In this document: piece after piece, positions 44,892 through 53,624 of the stretch
How the letters are laid out: each line of letters begins with the position of its first letter
Position numbering within the stretch: the first letter of the stretch is position 1
DNA from: Streptomyces sp. B3I8
GTDB lineage: Bacteria > Actinomycetota > Actinomycetes > Streptomycetales > Streptomycetaceae
Assembly (NCBI RefSeq): GCF_030816915.1
Contig: NZ_JAUSYN010000002.1
Location: forward strand, 6,585,501-6,649,500
Direction: 5' to 3'
DNA: 64,000 nt
The notes under the pieces: model-generated
The model's input: only the letters and a program-made list of their open reading frames with translations
Database searches by the model: none
Told to the model about the DNA's origin: nothing
Translations under genes and position numbers: made by a program

Positions 44892-45927
44892 AGTTGGTGT
44901 GTGATAGCGGGTGAGGTGTCGTGCCAGGTTGATGGCCTGATCCCGCTGTGGCGATCATGGTGAATCGGGCGGTGCTGGCGCATCGGCTGTTCACGGGGCT
45001 CTCTGGGTCTCATCTTGCCTGTCTGGTCGAAGAGTTGGCCGGACCGTGGCAGGCCGCGGGGTCGAAGGTCGTCGCCATGCGACGCGGGGCGGGGCCAGGA
45101 AGCGGGTCGCGGGTGCCGGCGCCAGCCATCAGTTGGTGTTCGTCGACAGGCTGGTGGCCATGCTGATCCATCTGCGGCACGACCTGCCGCACTCGGTGCT
45201 GGGCTTGCTGTTCGGTGTCGGCCGTTCCACGGTCACCCGGGCGATCGGAGAGGTGTGCACGCTCTTGGCGGAGCGGGGGTGCGCGGTTCCCGACCGTCCC
45301 GGCCTGCGGCTTCGGATGCTGACGGATGTATTTGCCTGCGCCCGGGCCGAAGGCATCGAGCTGCGTCTGGACGCCACCGAGATCCAGGTCCGCCGGCCAC
45401 CGGCCGTCCGCTGCGGGCGTCGTGCGTTCGTCTCGGGCAAGAAGAAGCAGAACACGATGAAGGCCACCGTGATTGCCGACCGGCGAGGCCGCACGTTATG
45501 GACCGATGCCCTGCGACCTGGGGGTATGCACGACGCTACGGCCTCCCGCGACGAAGGCGTCGCCATCTGCTTCCGGCACTTCTCCGACGTCGAAGTGCTC
45601 CTGGACGACGGCTGCCTCGGCCTGAGCCGCGACCACCGTGGCCAAGTCATCACACCGCCCAGAAAACCGCGGCCGGGAGCATTGCCCGGCAGAGTCGAGC
45701 AGTGGGAACGGGACCGCCACGGGTACTCGTCCGACCGCATCACCGTTGAACACGCCCTTGCCGATCACAAACGCTGGAAGCAACTGACCCGCTGGACACA
45801 CCGGCGAGATGTCCTGCCCGACACCCACCGCGCCATCGCCGGCCTCGTCTCCGACCGCACCGCCAACGTCTGAAAACCGGCCACGGCAAGGCCGAACACG
45901 CCTCACCCGCTATCACGCACCAACTGG
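44892..45927 (+). mobile_element. IS5-group (ISL2-like) element, 1036 bp
   Basis: Inverted repeats of about 27 bp: left CGAGTTGGTGTGTGATAGCG, right complement CCAGTTGGTGCGTGATAGCG. TAA at 44889-44891 and 45928-45930 is the target duplication. It is related in layout to the element at 18842-19889. It is the first of four elements that follow each other with only TAA between them. Confidence 0.87.
44948..45873 (+). pseudogene. IS5-group transposase with a frameshift
   Basis: The N-terminus (VNRAVLAHRLFTGLSGSHLACLVEELAGPW) is in the frame starting at 44948. From about 45050 the coding frame changes by -1 and continues with GGARKRVAGAGASHQLVFVDRLVAMLIHLRHDLPHSVLGLLFGVGRSTVTRAIGEV, IELRLDATEIQVRRP (Asp), DVEVLLDDGCLGL (Asp) and DRITVEHALADHKRWKQL (Glu) to 45873. 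The shift site has no obvious slippery run, so the copy is probably inactive, although programmed shifting cannot be excluded. Confidence 0.75.
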
Positions 45928-45930
45928 TAA

Positions 45931-46783
45931 GACGTCATCTCATTTGGTTCGGTAGGCTATCGGTCGTGGTTTCGATCGTTGAGCGGCTGGTGCCGGATGA
46001 GTTGTGGGAGCTGTTCCAGCGGGTGGTTCCGGAGGCTCCGTCCCGGCCTCAGGGTGGCGGTCGGCGGCGGCATGGTGACCGGGAGGTTCTGGCTGCGATC
46101 GTGTTCGTGGCCACGTCGGGCTGCACGTGGCAGCAGTTGCCGTCCGCGTCGTTCGGCCCGTCGGGGGCGACCGCTCACCGGCGTTTTGCCGAGTGGTCGA
46201 AGGCCAGGGTGTGGGCCAGACTCCATCGTCTGGTACTTGACGAGCTCGGCTCCCGCGGCGAGTTGGACTGGTCTCGATGCGCGATCGACTCGGTGAACAT
46301 GCGTGCCCTGAAAAGGGGGATCTGACAGGTCCGAATCCTGTAGACCGGGGCAAATACGGGTCGAAGATCCATCTGGTCACCGAGCGGACCGGTCTGCCCC
46401 TGTCCGTCGGGATCTCGGGGGCGAACCTCCACGACGGCCAGGCGCTGATCCCGCTGGTGAAGGGCATACCGCCGATCCGCTCTCGTCGGGGACGCCGGCG
46501 GCGCAGGCCGGCAAAGCTCCACGCCGACAAGGGATACGACTACGACTACCTGCGGCGATGGTTACGCGGGCGCGGCATCCGGCACCGCATCGCCCGCAAG
46601 GGCACCGAGTCCTCGACCCGCCTGGGCCTGCACCGCTGGACCGTAGAACGCACGATGTCCTGGCTCGCCGGATGCCGCCGACTGCACCGCCGCTACGAGC
46701 GCAAAGCGGAGCACTTCCTGGCTTTCACCAGCATCGCCTGCACCCTCATCTGCTACCGCAGACTCACCAAATGAGATGACGCC
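45931..46783 (+). mobile_element. IS5-family element, 853 bp, copy 2
   Basis: Inverted repeats GACGTCATCTCATTTGGT (left) and GGCGTCATCTCATTTGGT (right, complement). Flanked by TAA at 45928-45930 and 46784-46786. Both TAA triplets are shared with the neighbouring elements. Same element type as 35372-36223. Confidence 0.86.
45966..46774 (+). CDS. IS5-family transposase, two frames joined by -1 frameshift
   Basis: Frame 1 (45966-46325, GTG start) encodes MVSIVERLVPDELWELFQRV to CAIDSVNMRALKRGI with the first catalytic Asp. Frame 2 continues to 46774 with DLTGPNPVDRGKYGSKIHL, LHADKGYDYDYL (Asp) and WTVERTMSWLAGCRRL (Glu). The joint is a GAAAAGGGGG run at about 46311-46320. All catalytic residues are kept. 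Confidence 0.85.
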
Positions 46784-46786
46784 TAA

Positions 46787-47651
46787 GACCGTGTCCTACG
46801 TGGTGCTGGCTCGTTGGGCTCGTCATGGGGCGGGGTACGTGGAGTTGGATTGTTCCGGACGGGCTGTGGGAGATCGCGGAGCCGCTGATCCCGCCGTCGA
46901 AGGTGCGGCCGCAGGGCGGCGGGACGCAGGACACGCCTGATGAGACGCTGTTCGCGGCGATCATCTACGTGCTGGTGTCCGGGTGCGCCTGGCGGGCGCT
47001 GCCCCCGTGCTTCGGGATATCGAAGTCCACAGCCCACCGCAGGTTCCTGATCTGGTCCAGAGCTGGCGTCTGGGGACGGTTGCACGAGGAGATCCTGCAC
47101 GGCCTGGACGATGCCGGCCTGCTCGACCTGTCCCGTGCCGTTCTCGATTCCGCCCACGTGAGGGCTAAAAAAGGGGCGAACTCACAGGTCCGAGCCCCGT
47201 GGACCGGGGCAAGCCGGGTTCCAAGATGCACATCCTGTCCGACGCCAACGGACTGCCCCTCCTCGTCGGCCTCTCCGCCGCGAACACCCACGACAGCCTC
47301 GCGCTGAAACCCATGGTCGCCGGTCACCAAACGAGACACGACCCCCACCGCGGCCGCTACTTCAAGCCCCAGCGCCTGCACGCCGACAAGGCATACGACG
47401 TACCTCACCTGAGGAAATGGCTCTGGGGCAAACACATCGGCGTGCGCATCGCCCGCAAGGGAGTCGAGTCCAGCGAACGGTTAGGCCGCCGCAGATGGGT
47501 CATCGAGCGGACCATGTCCTGGCTGACCGGCTACCGCCGACTCAACCACCGCTACGAACGCCACCCCCGCAACTACCTGGCCTTCCTCGGCCTCGCAGCC
47601 GCCCTCTGCTGCTACAAGCGACTCGCTCGACACACCACGTAGGACACGGTC
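46787..47651 (+). mobile_element. IS5-family element, 865 bp, tandem copy A
   Basis: Perfect inverted repeats GACCGTGTCCTACGTGGTG at both ends. Flanked by TAA at 46784-46786 and 47652-47654. The next element is identical and begins right after the second TAA. Confidence 0.92.
46825..47642 (+). CDS. IS5-family transposase (copy A), two frames joined by -1 frameshift
   Basis: Frame 1 from the ATG at 46825 encodes MGRGTWSWIVPDGLWEIAEP and ends its useful part at LDSAHVRAKKG (first Asp). Frame 2, usable from about 47165 to 47642, encodes VDRGKPGSKMHILSDANGLP, LHADKAYDVPHL (Asp) and WVIERTMSWLTGYRRL (Glu), ending LARHTT. The frames meet at GCTAAAAAAGGGGC, a strong -1 slip site. Complete catalytic triad; likely active. 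Confidence 0.87.
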
Positions 47652-47654
47652 TAA

Positions 47655-48519
47655 GACCGTGTCCTACGTGGTGCTGGCTCGTTGGGCTCGTCATGGGGCG
47701 GGGTACGTGGAGTTGGATTGTTCCGGACGGGCTGTGGGAGATCGCGGAGCCGCTGATCCCGCCGTCGAAGGTGCGGCCGCAGGGCGGCGGGACGCAGGAC
47801 ACGCCTGATGAGACGCTGTTCGCGGCGATCATCTACGTGCTGGTGTCCGGGTGCGCCTGGCGGGCGCTGCCCCCGTGCTTCGGGATATCGAAGTCCACAG
47901 CCCACCGCAGGTTCCTGATCTGGTCCAGAGCTGGCGTCTGGGGACGGTTGCACGAGGAGATCCTGCACGGCCTGGACGATGCCGGCCTGCTCGACCTGTC
48001 CCGTGCCGTTCTCGATTCCGCCCACGTGAGGGCTAAAAAAGGGGCGAACTCACAGGTCCGAGCCCCGTGGACCGGGGCAAGCCGGGTTCCAAGATGCACA
48101 TCCTGTCCGACGCCAACGGACTGCCCCTCCTCGTCGGCCTCTCCGCCGCGAACACCCACGACAGCCTCGCGCTGAAACCCATGGTCGCCGGTCACCAAAC
48201 GAGACACGACCCCCACCGCGGCCGCTACTTCAAGCCCCAGCGCCTGCACGCCGACAAGGCATACGACGTACCTCACCTGAGGAAATGGCTCTGGGGCAAA
48301 CACATCGGCGTGCGCATCGCCCGCAAGGGAGTCGAGTCCAGCGAACGGTTAGGCCGCCGCAGATGGGTCATCGAGCGGACCATGTCCTGGCTGACCGGCT
48401 ACCGCCGACTCAACCACCGCTACGAACGCCACCCCCGCAACTACCTGGCCTTCCTCGGCCTCGCAGCCGCCCTCTGCTGCTACAAGCGACTCGCTCGACA
48501 CACCACGTAGGACACGGTC
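47655..48519 (+). mobile_element. IS5-family element, 865 bp, tandem copy B
   Basis: Identical by reading to copy A with a period of exactly 868 bp (865 bp plus TAA). Perfect inverted repeats GACCGTGTCCTACGTGGTG. Right TAA at 48520-48522, directly followed by the terminal repeat of the next element. Confidence 0.92.
47693..48510 (+). CDS. IS5-family transposase (copy B), two frames joined by -1 frameshift
   Basis: Same sequence as the transposase of copy A (frame 1 from the ATG at 47693, frame 2 to 48510), including the AAAAAAGGGG slip site and the complete Asp-Asp-Glu set. I found no base difference between the two copies, so the duplication is recent or kept identical by recombination. Confidence 0.87.
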
Positions 48520-48606
48520 TAACTGATCGTTTCAGAATGCCGTCCTGCGAAGACGCTGGCGGCCCATGGAACAATCTCTTCAGCCACAGGCTCTGGGGGA
48601 CGCCGT

Positions 48607-49011
48607 ATGGAACGGGTTGGGGCCGCACGAGACCTCGTGCTCGGTTACGTCCGCGCTTTGAGCACGATTGACGAGGCCATGAGGGTAGCTATCCCCTCGC
48701 TTGAGCGACTGGCAGATGTCCTCGGTCTGGTCCGTTCGCGCCGGATCATCAGCCGGAGTGGGCACGTCGGCGCCTACTCCTACACGGTTCATGGGGCAGG
48801 GTGCCGCTTCGTGAGCGACAACGGTATTGAGGTTGATGTGGACTTCGAAGCCGACGGGAGCGAAGTCTTCGACCTCTGGCGACTGCGCTGGTACGGGCTG
48901 AGCCTGCCGGATCCTCTTGACGTCACGGATCAGGACCTGCGGGCCGCAGTGCGGTCGCTGCAACCGCTTCTGACTGAGGTGCGGCCGGGGTGGTTCAGCG
49001 TAGCCAACTGA
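48607..49011 (+). CDS. Hypothetical protein, passenger gene between IS ends
   Basis: A 134-residue protein whose ATG follows a GGGGGA run by seven nt. It has an N-terminal helical region (MERVGAARDLVLGYVRALSTIDEAMR) and a beta-rich C-terminal half (GCRFVSDNGIEVDVDFEADGSEVFDLWRLRWYGLSLPDPLD). It may belong to the DUF6896 family of small streptomycete proteins, but this is from memory of the pattern and weak. There are no catalytic motifs. The stop codon (49009-49011) is inside the third IS terminal repeat, so the end of the protein is set by the element. Small single-domain proteins of this shape can be immunity proteins; that is speculation. Confidence 0.55.
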   Translation: MERVGAARDLVLGYVRALSTIDEAMRVAIPSLERLADVLGLVRSRRIISRSGHVGAYSYTVHGAGCRFVSDNGIEVDVDFEADGSEVFDLWRLRWYGLSLPDPLDVTDQDLRAAVRSLQPLLTEVRPGWFSVAN

Positions 49012-49016
49012 TCGCT

Positions 49017-49858
49017 TCAGGATGAGGTTCGCAGGCGGCGCAGGCATATGAGGCTGCAGGCCAGCTCGAGCAGGCCCTGGTGGAGATCGGCGCGTCGTTC
49101 GTAGCGGGTGCGGAGCCGTTTGAACTGGTGGAGCCAGGCGAAGGCGCGCTCGACCACCCAGCGCACCTTGCCCAGTCCGGAGCCGTGGGCGACGCCGCGT
49201 CGGGCGATCAGGGGTTTGATGCCGCGCTTCCACAGCAGGCGGCGGTACTTGTCGAAGTCGTAGCCCCGGTCCGCGTAGAGCCGCCGGGGCTTGTGACGGG
49301 GGCGTCCCCGCAGTCCCCGGATCGGTGGGACCGCGTCCAGCAGGGCCAGGAGCTGGGTGACGTCGTGCCGGTTACCGCCGGTGAGCGTGACGGCGAGCGG
49401 GGTTCCGTGCCGGTCGACGATCAGATGGTGCTTGGAGCCGGGGCGGGCACGGTCGACAGGCGGGGGGCCGACATGATCCCCCCTTTGAGGGCCCGGACAT
49501 GCGAGCCGTCCACGGCGCAGTCATCCAGGTCCAGCAGGTCGGTGCGGCGAAGTTCGGCCAGCAGGGCAGCATGCAGGCGTGGCCAGACGCCGGCCTCGGT
49601 CCAGTCCCGCAGCCGGCGCCAGGCCGTCACTCCAGAGCATCCCACCGTCTCCGCCGGGACATCACGCCATGCGACACCGGTCCGCAGCACAAATAGGACA
49701 CCGGCGAGGGTTACTCGGTCGGGAACTCGCAACCGTCCGGGATGACGGCGGCGCCGTGCGGGAGCAGACGGCAGCTGCGGGGCCACACGCTCCCACGGGT
49801 CGTCAGGAACAAGATCAGCTCGTACCTGGACACCCTGCCGACCAAGATCGACGAGCAC
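49017..49858 (-). CDS. IS5-family transposase, two frames joined by -1 frameshift
   Basis: The first frame (49858 to about 49480) encodes VPDDPWERVAPQLPSAPARRRRHPGRLRVPDRVTLAGVLFVLRTGVAWRDVP and LDDCAVDGSHVRALKGG with the first Asp. The second frame runs to the TGA at 49017-49019: VDRARPGSKHHLIVDRHGTPLAVTLTGGNRHD, LYADRGYDFDKYRRL (Asp) and WVVERAFAWLHQFKRLRTRYERR (Glu), ending LRRLRTSS. The joint is CAAAGGGGGG near 49485. All catalytic residues are present. Confidence 0.83.
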
Positions 49859-49919
49859 AAGACCTGCGGCTCAACTCATTCTGAAACGATCAGTTAGGCG
49901 TCAGAGAAGGAAATCCGCG

Positions 49920-50413
49920 ATGTCGACGCAGGATGTGACGACGGCCTCGGCCTGGCGCGACTTCACTGCTGAGCGACTACCGCCGATACTGCGGGCAGCG
50001 CAGACATGCTTCGTTGAGCAGGGCTACCACGGAACGACGATTCGCAAGTGGCCACCGCCGCCGACCTGTCTGTGCCGGGTCTTCATCACCACTACATCTC
50101 CAAGCAGTCGCTGCTCAGGGCCATTTGGCGGTTCGCGATGAACGATCTGTGGGAACGCGAGGGCGGCGGACGCGCGGAGCACATCGCCGCGCGGAGCCGC
50201 CAGCAGCGCCTGATGGACGCACTCCCCGAAGAGGGAGCGGCCAACGGGCTCTTCAGCACGCCCTCCCCTCGCGAGGTAAGCCGCGCGGTCGTGAGGATGT
50301 GCACCGGTGTCTCCCAGTGGTATCGCCCAGGCGGAGAACTCAGCCCCGCCCACCTGGCCGAGCAGTACCGCGTTGTCGCCCGCATGACAGTCGGAGCACC
50401 AGCGACGACCTGA
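49920..50413 (+). pseudogene. TetR-family regulator, frameshifted and internally deleted
   Basis: From the ATG at 49920 the first frame encodes RLPPILRAAQTCFVEQGYHGTTIRK, the first two helices of a TetR HTH. Near 50046 the frame shifts and continues VATAADLSVPGLHHHYISKQSLLRAIWRFAMNDLWERE. Then about 50 residues of the usual ligand domain are missing before HIAARSRQQRLMDALPEEGAANGLFST and REVSRAVVRMCTGVSQWYRPGGELSPAHLAEQYRVVARM. The IS insertion lies 25 bp upstream of its start. Probably dead. Confidence 0.75.
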
Positions 50414-50554
50414 CCAGCGGGCGCAGCCGCCAGGCCGACCTGTGTGACCTGTGTGAGGCGTGATCGAACTCAAGACACATGTTCTGTGGCCGAACCGGCG
50501 GTGCCTGTGGGCAGCAGCCGATGACCGCGTTGAGGTGCCGGCTGGAAGACTCCC

Positions 50555-51748
50555 TTACCTGTCTCGGGGGAAGGCCGCGCGCCGTCCGCAGCTGACGATG
50601 ACGAGGGCGAGGAGCGCGAGAGCGATTACCCCCGCGGGCAGCATCGCGGCGCCGACGTCTTCGATCACAAGGGCGCCGAGAGCGCTGCCCCCGAAGATCG
50701 CGAGGTTGAAGGAGGTGGTGAGCATCGAGTTTCCCACGTCGGCGTTCTCGCCCGTGGCCTCGCTCATGGCTGTCTGAAGGTGCGTCGCCGCCCCGCCGAA
50801 CGCGATGCCCCATACGACGATGGCGACGAGCGCGGCGATGAGAGACCCCTGGATGGCCATGAGTACTGCTCCGGCAACGGCGAAGAGCGTCACGCTCGCC
50901 AGTGTGAGTGTGCGCAGCGCGCGGTCGATGAACAGACCGGTGATCCAGATCCCGGCGAGTGCGGCGAGGCCGAAGACGATCAGGGCGAGGTCCGGGCGGA
51001 GCGTGATCCGTGCCTCGCGCAGGTATGGCGCGATGTAGGTGTAGAGGAGATTGTGGGCGAGCATCCACACGAGGACGACCGTGAGGATGGTCCCCACTCC
51101 GGGGAGTCTCAGCACCCGCGTTAGTGGCAGCCGCGTCATCGTGCGCTGCCCCGCGACGTCGGGCACGAGGACGCGTGCGGCGGCCATGATGACGGCGGCC
51201 AGCAGCGACATGGCGGTGAAGGACCACCGCCAGCCGACCGCGCTGCCGAGCCAGGTTCCCAGCGGTGTTCCGACAGACAGTGCCACCGGTGTTCCGGCCA
51301 TGGCGACGGCCAGGGCCCGCCCGGTGTGCCGGGGCGCCGCGATACGGCGCGCGTACCCGGCGAGCATGCCCCAGAGCAGACCGGAGAAGGCACCCGCGAT
51401 GAACCGGGCGGACAGGGCGACCGCGAGGGACGGAGCCAGGGCGGTGACGGCGTTCGCCACGAGGAACCCGAACAGGCCTGCCAGCAGCAGGGGCCGTCTC
51501 CGGACCTCACGGGTCAGCGAGATCGCGGGTATGGCTGCGAGGACCGTGCCGAGCGCGTAGGCGCTCACCAGCTGGCCCGCGCCCCCCTCGGACACGTTGA
51601 GCCCCGCAGCCAGTTGGGGCAGCAGCCCGGCCGGCAGTGTCTCCGTCGTGATCACGAGGAATCCGGTGCAGGCCATCACGGTCAAGGCCGACAGGGGGAA
51701 GCTGCTGCGGGCCCGCGGTGGGGCCGTAGCGGGAGGTGCCGTGGACAC
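50555..51748 (-). CDS. MFS transporter, AraJ/drug-efflux type
   Basis: A 397-residue 12-segment major-facilitator protein. Typical features: FLVITTETLPAGLLPQLAAGLNVSEGGAGQLVSAYALGTVLAAIPA (first two segments), the loop motif RRRPLLLAGLFGF, GLLWGMLAGYARRIAAP, and the motif C region GTPVALSVGTPLGTWLGS, which fits drug or arabinose-polymer proton antiporters. The GTG start (51746-51748) follows GAGGAGA. It is divergent from the hydrolase gene across a gap that contains an inverted pair of operator-like boxes; the same boxes precede the TetR gene at 53604. Confidence 0.88.
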   Translation of the reverse strand: MSTAPPATAPPRARSSFPLSALTVMACTGFLVITTETLPAGLLPQLAAGLNVSEGGAGQLVSAYALGTVLAAIPAISLTREVRRRPLLLAGLFGFLVANAVTALAPSLAVALSARFIAGAFSGLLWGMLAGYARRIAAPRHTGRALAVAMAGTPVALSVGTPLGTWLGSAVGWRWSFTAMSLLAAVIMAAARVLVPDVAGQRTMTRLPLTRVLRLPGVGTILTVVLVWMLAHNLLYTYIAPYLREARITLRPDLALIVFGLAALAGIWITGLFIDRALRTLTLASVTLFAVAGAVLMAIQGSLIAALVAIVVWGIAFGGAATHLQTAMSEATGENADVGNSMLTTSFNLAIFGGSALGALVIEDVGAAMLPAGVIALALLALVIVSCGRRAAFPRDR

Positions 51749-51773
51749 GGGTGGTATCTCCTCACTTATTTTC

Positions 51774-51836
51774 GGATCGACTGATCCGATATTGACGTCA
51801 GCGGGTGCGGGATGTCAATATCGGATCGATCAATCC
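51774..51836. promoter_or_regulatory. Inverted pair of TetR-type operator boxes between MFS and hydrolase genes
   Basis: Two 24-bp boxes in opposite orientation: 51813-51836 (TGTCAATATCGGATC...) and the complement at 51774-51797 (GGATC...GATATTGACG). The same box, 21 of 24 identical, occurs at 53663-53686 upstream of the TetR gene. The pair would cover the divergent promoters of the MFS and hydrolase genes. Confidence 0.65.
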
Positions 51837-51889
51837 AAAATCTGGACCGTGATCCGCGGCTTCCTGCCCGGAAAGGATTCACCGCCCAC

Positions 51890-52837
51890 ATGACCACCGC
51901 ATCTCCCCATGAGGCCCAGCCGACAGGCTTCGGTTCCGTCACCGGCGTACCGGACCTGCCGGCGGGCTTTCCCGACGTCTTCTCCAGCCGGTACATGGAC
52001 ACTGGCTCAGTGCGTCTGCACACCGTCACCGGAGGCCAGGGGCCGGCCCTGCTCCTGATCAGCGGCTGGCCTCAGTTCTGGTACCAGTGGCGTCACGTCA
52101 TGCTGCCGCTTGCCGAGCAATACACGGTCGTGGTCGCCGACCCGCGTGGCACCGGCCTCTCCGACAAACCGTCCACCGGGTACGACTCGGCAACGTGTGC
52201 ACAGGATTTCCACCAGCTCATGAGCCTGCTCGGCCACGACAGGTTCGCTGTCGTCGGTCACGACATCGGCATGTGGACCAGCTACGCCATGGCGGCTGAC
52301 GCACCCGGCCGCATCCATCGGATGGCGCTCGTGGACGCGATCATTCCTGGCATCTTGCCGTCGCCTCCGCTGCTGGGTGACCGGCGCACGAGTGACTTCC
52401 TGTGGCACTTCAATTTCAACCGCGCCCACGACATCAACGAGCAACTGGTCCAGGGGCGTGAACACCTCTACCTCGGCCACCAGTTCGCCACCAAAGCGGC
52501 CACCCCCACGGCCATCCCGTCCACCGCGGTGGACGTGTACGTCCAGGCCATGCGCTTGCCCGGAGCACTGCGGGCCAGCTTTGAGTACTACCGGGCAATC
52601 GACGCGACAATCACGCAGAGCGCCCTGCGCAAGAAGACGAAGCTCACGATCCCCGTGCTGTCGGTCGCCGGTGACGCTCTGGGCGGAGAGAACATGGAGA
52701 ACGAGGTTCGCTCGCTGGCCGACGATGTCAGCAGTGTCGTCATCCCCAACTGCGGGCACTTCGTGCCGGAGGAAGCCCCGGAAGCGTTCCTCAACGCCCT
52801 GCGGCCCTTCCTCGAGACCTACCGCACCGCTGGCTGA
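51890..52837 (+). CDS. Alpha/beta hydrolase (epoxide hydrolase/dehalogenase-like)
   Basis: A 315-residue alpha/beta-hydrolase-fold enzyme. Sequence marks: oxyanion segment LLLISGWPQFWYQWRHVM, VVVADPRGTGLSDKPSTGYD, the nucleophile elbow VVGHDIGMWTSYAMA (Asp nucleophile in GHDIG, as in epoxide hydrolases and haloalkane dehalogenases rather than Ser), and the C-terminal His in VIPNCGHFVPEEAPEAFLNAL. The ATG at 51890 follows GGAAAGGA. It shares operator boxes with the MFS and TetR genes, so it is probably induced together with the efflux pump to detoxify a small electrophile. Confidence 0.88.
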   Translation: MTTASPHEAQPTGFGSVTGVPDLPAGFPDVFSSRYMDTGSVRLHTVTGGQGPALLLISGWPQFWYQWRHVMLPLAEQYTVVVADPRGTGLSDKPSTGYDSATCAQDFHQLMSLLGHDRFAVVGHDIGMWTSYAMAADAPGRIHRMALVDAIIPGILPSPPLLGDRRTSDFLWHFNFNRAHDINEQLVQGREHLYLGHQFATKAATPTAIPSTAVDVYVQAMRLPGALRASFEYYRAIDATITQSALRKKTKLTIPVLSVAGDALGGENMENEVRSLADDVSSVVIPNCGHFVPEEAPEAFLNALRPFLETYRTAG

Positions 52838-52965
52838 CATCGCCGCGCGGTGGCCGACCGCCACGGCGGACCGAGCCAACCAACGGCAGCCCGGTGTACG
52901 GCTGTACGCCGGGCAACAGTCGAACCGGGTCAACACCCCTTGCCGGAGCCGGTCAAGGAGGGCCG

Positions 52966-53604
52966 CTACCGGTCCCCGGGGCGGGTCTCGGCCGCGCTCT
53001 TGGCAGGAGCGTTCCACAGTGAGAGGAGAGCGTCCGCTGCCATGTGCAACTGTTGGGCCGAGACGCCGTCGCAGACCTGGGTGGAGATGCCGAGCAGAAA
53101 GCTGTGGACCATGGTGGTGACCGCGTCCGTGTCGGTGTCCTTGGCGAGTTCGCCCAAGGCGATGCCACGGGTCACGGCAGCCTTGACGCGCGCGCGGTCG
53201 GTCGCGCGGCGCGCCGCGACGGCTTCCCGGACGCCGGCATCTTCTGTGCCGTGTGCTTCCACTGTTCCCGACAAGGCCACCAGGCATCCGCGGGGGTGGG
53301 AGAGGTCGGTCTGCATGTCGATCGAACCGTGCAGCAACTGTGCGACGGCCTGATACGGACTCAGCGACTCGTCCGCGATGACGTCGGTGACGCTGCCCGG
53401 TCCGGCGATGTAGTGCTCCACGGCCCGGGTGAACAGCCCTTCCTTTGAGCCGAAGGCACCGTACAAGCTCGCGGAGGACAGCCCTGTGGCATCCCGCAGC
53501 TGCGCCAGTGAGGTCGCCTCGTAGCCCTGCCGCCAGAACAGCAGCATCGCTGCTTCGAGGACGAGTTCCTCGTCGAAGGTGCGTGGGCGGCCGGCAGGTG
53601 ACAC
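52966..53604 (-). CDS. TetR family transcriptional repressor
   Basis: A 212-residue regulator. The HTH is GRPRTFDEELVLEAAMLLFWRQGYEATSLAQLRDATGLSSASLYGAFGSKEGLF (residues about 5-58) and the C-terminal domain is of the TetR_C_11/AefR-like kind (HPRGCLVALSGTVEAHGTED). The GTG at 53602-53604 (VSPAGRPRT) is chosen because AGGAGG ends six nt upstream. Boxes at 53625-53686 and 51774-51836 share sequence, so this protein most likely represses itself and the MFS/hydrolase promoters. Confidence 0.88.
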   Translation of the reverse strand: MSPAGRPRTFDEELVLEAAMLLFWRQGYEATSLAQLRDATGLSSASLYGAFGSKEGLFTRAVEHYIAGPGSVTDVIADESLSPYQAVAQLLHGSIDMQTDLSHPRGCLVALSGTVEAHGTEDAGVREAVAARRATDRARVKAAVTRGIALGELAKDTDTDAVTTMVHSFLLGISTQVCDGVSAQQLHMAADALLSLWNAPAKSAAETRPGDR

Positions 53605-53624
53605 GGCAGACCTCCTCAAGTTCC

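Larger units (their letters stand above)
48523..49894 (-). mobile_element. IS5-family element carrying a passenger gene, about 1.37 kb
   Basis: The outer ends are ACTGATCGTTTCAGAATG at 48522-48539 and its exact complement at about 49877-49894, flanked by TA on both sides (48520-48521 and 49895-49896). A third, slightly diverged terminal repeat, CTGATCGCTTCAGGATGAG, lies inside at 49008-49026, next to the transposase stop. The interval between first and third repeat holds a small gene of unknown function. Thus the element can be read either as IS plus passenger gene or as an 887-bp IS (49008-49894) with an extra end. Confidence 0.75.

Noticed and set aside
46787..48519. Composite transposon bounded by two IS copies
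   Set aside because: Only TAA lies between the two copies, so no cargo is carried; a tandem dimer is the right description.
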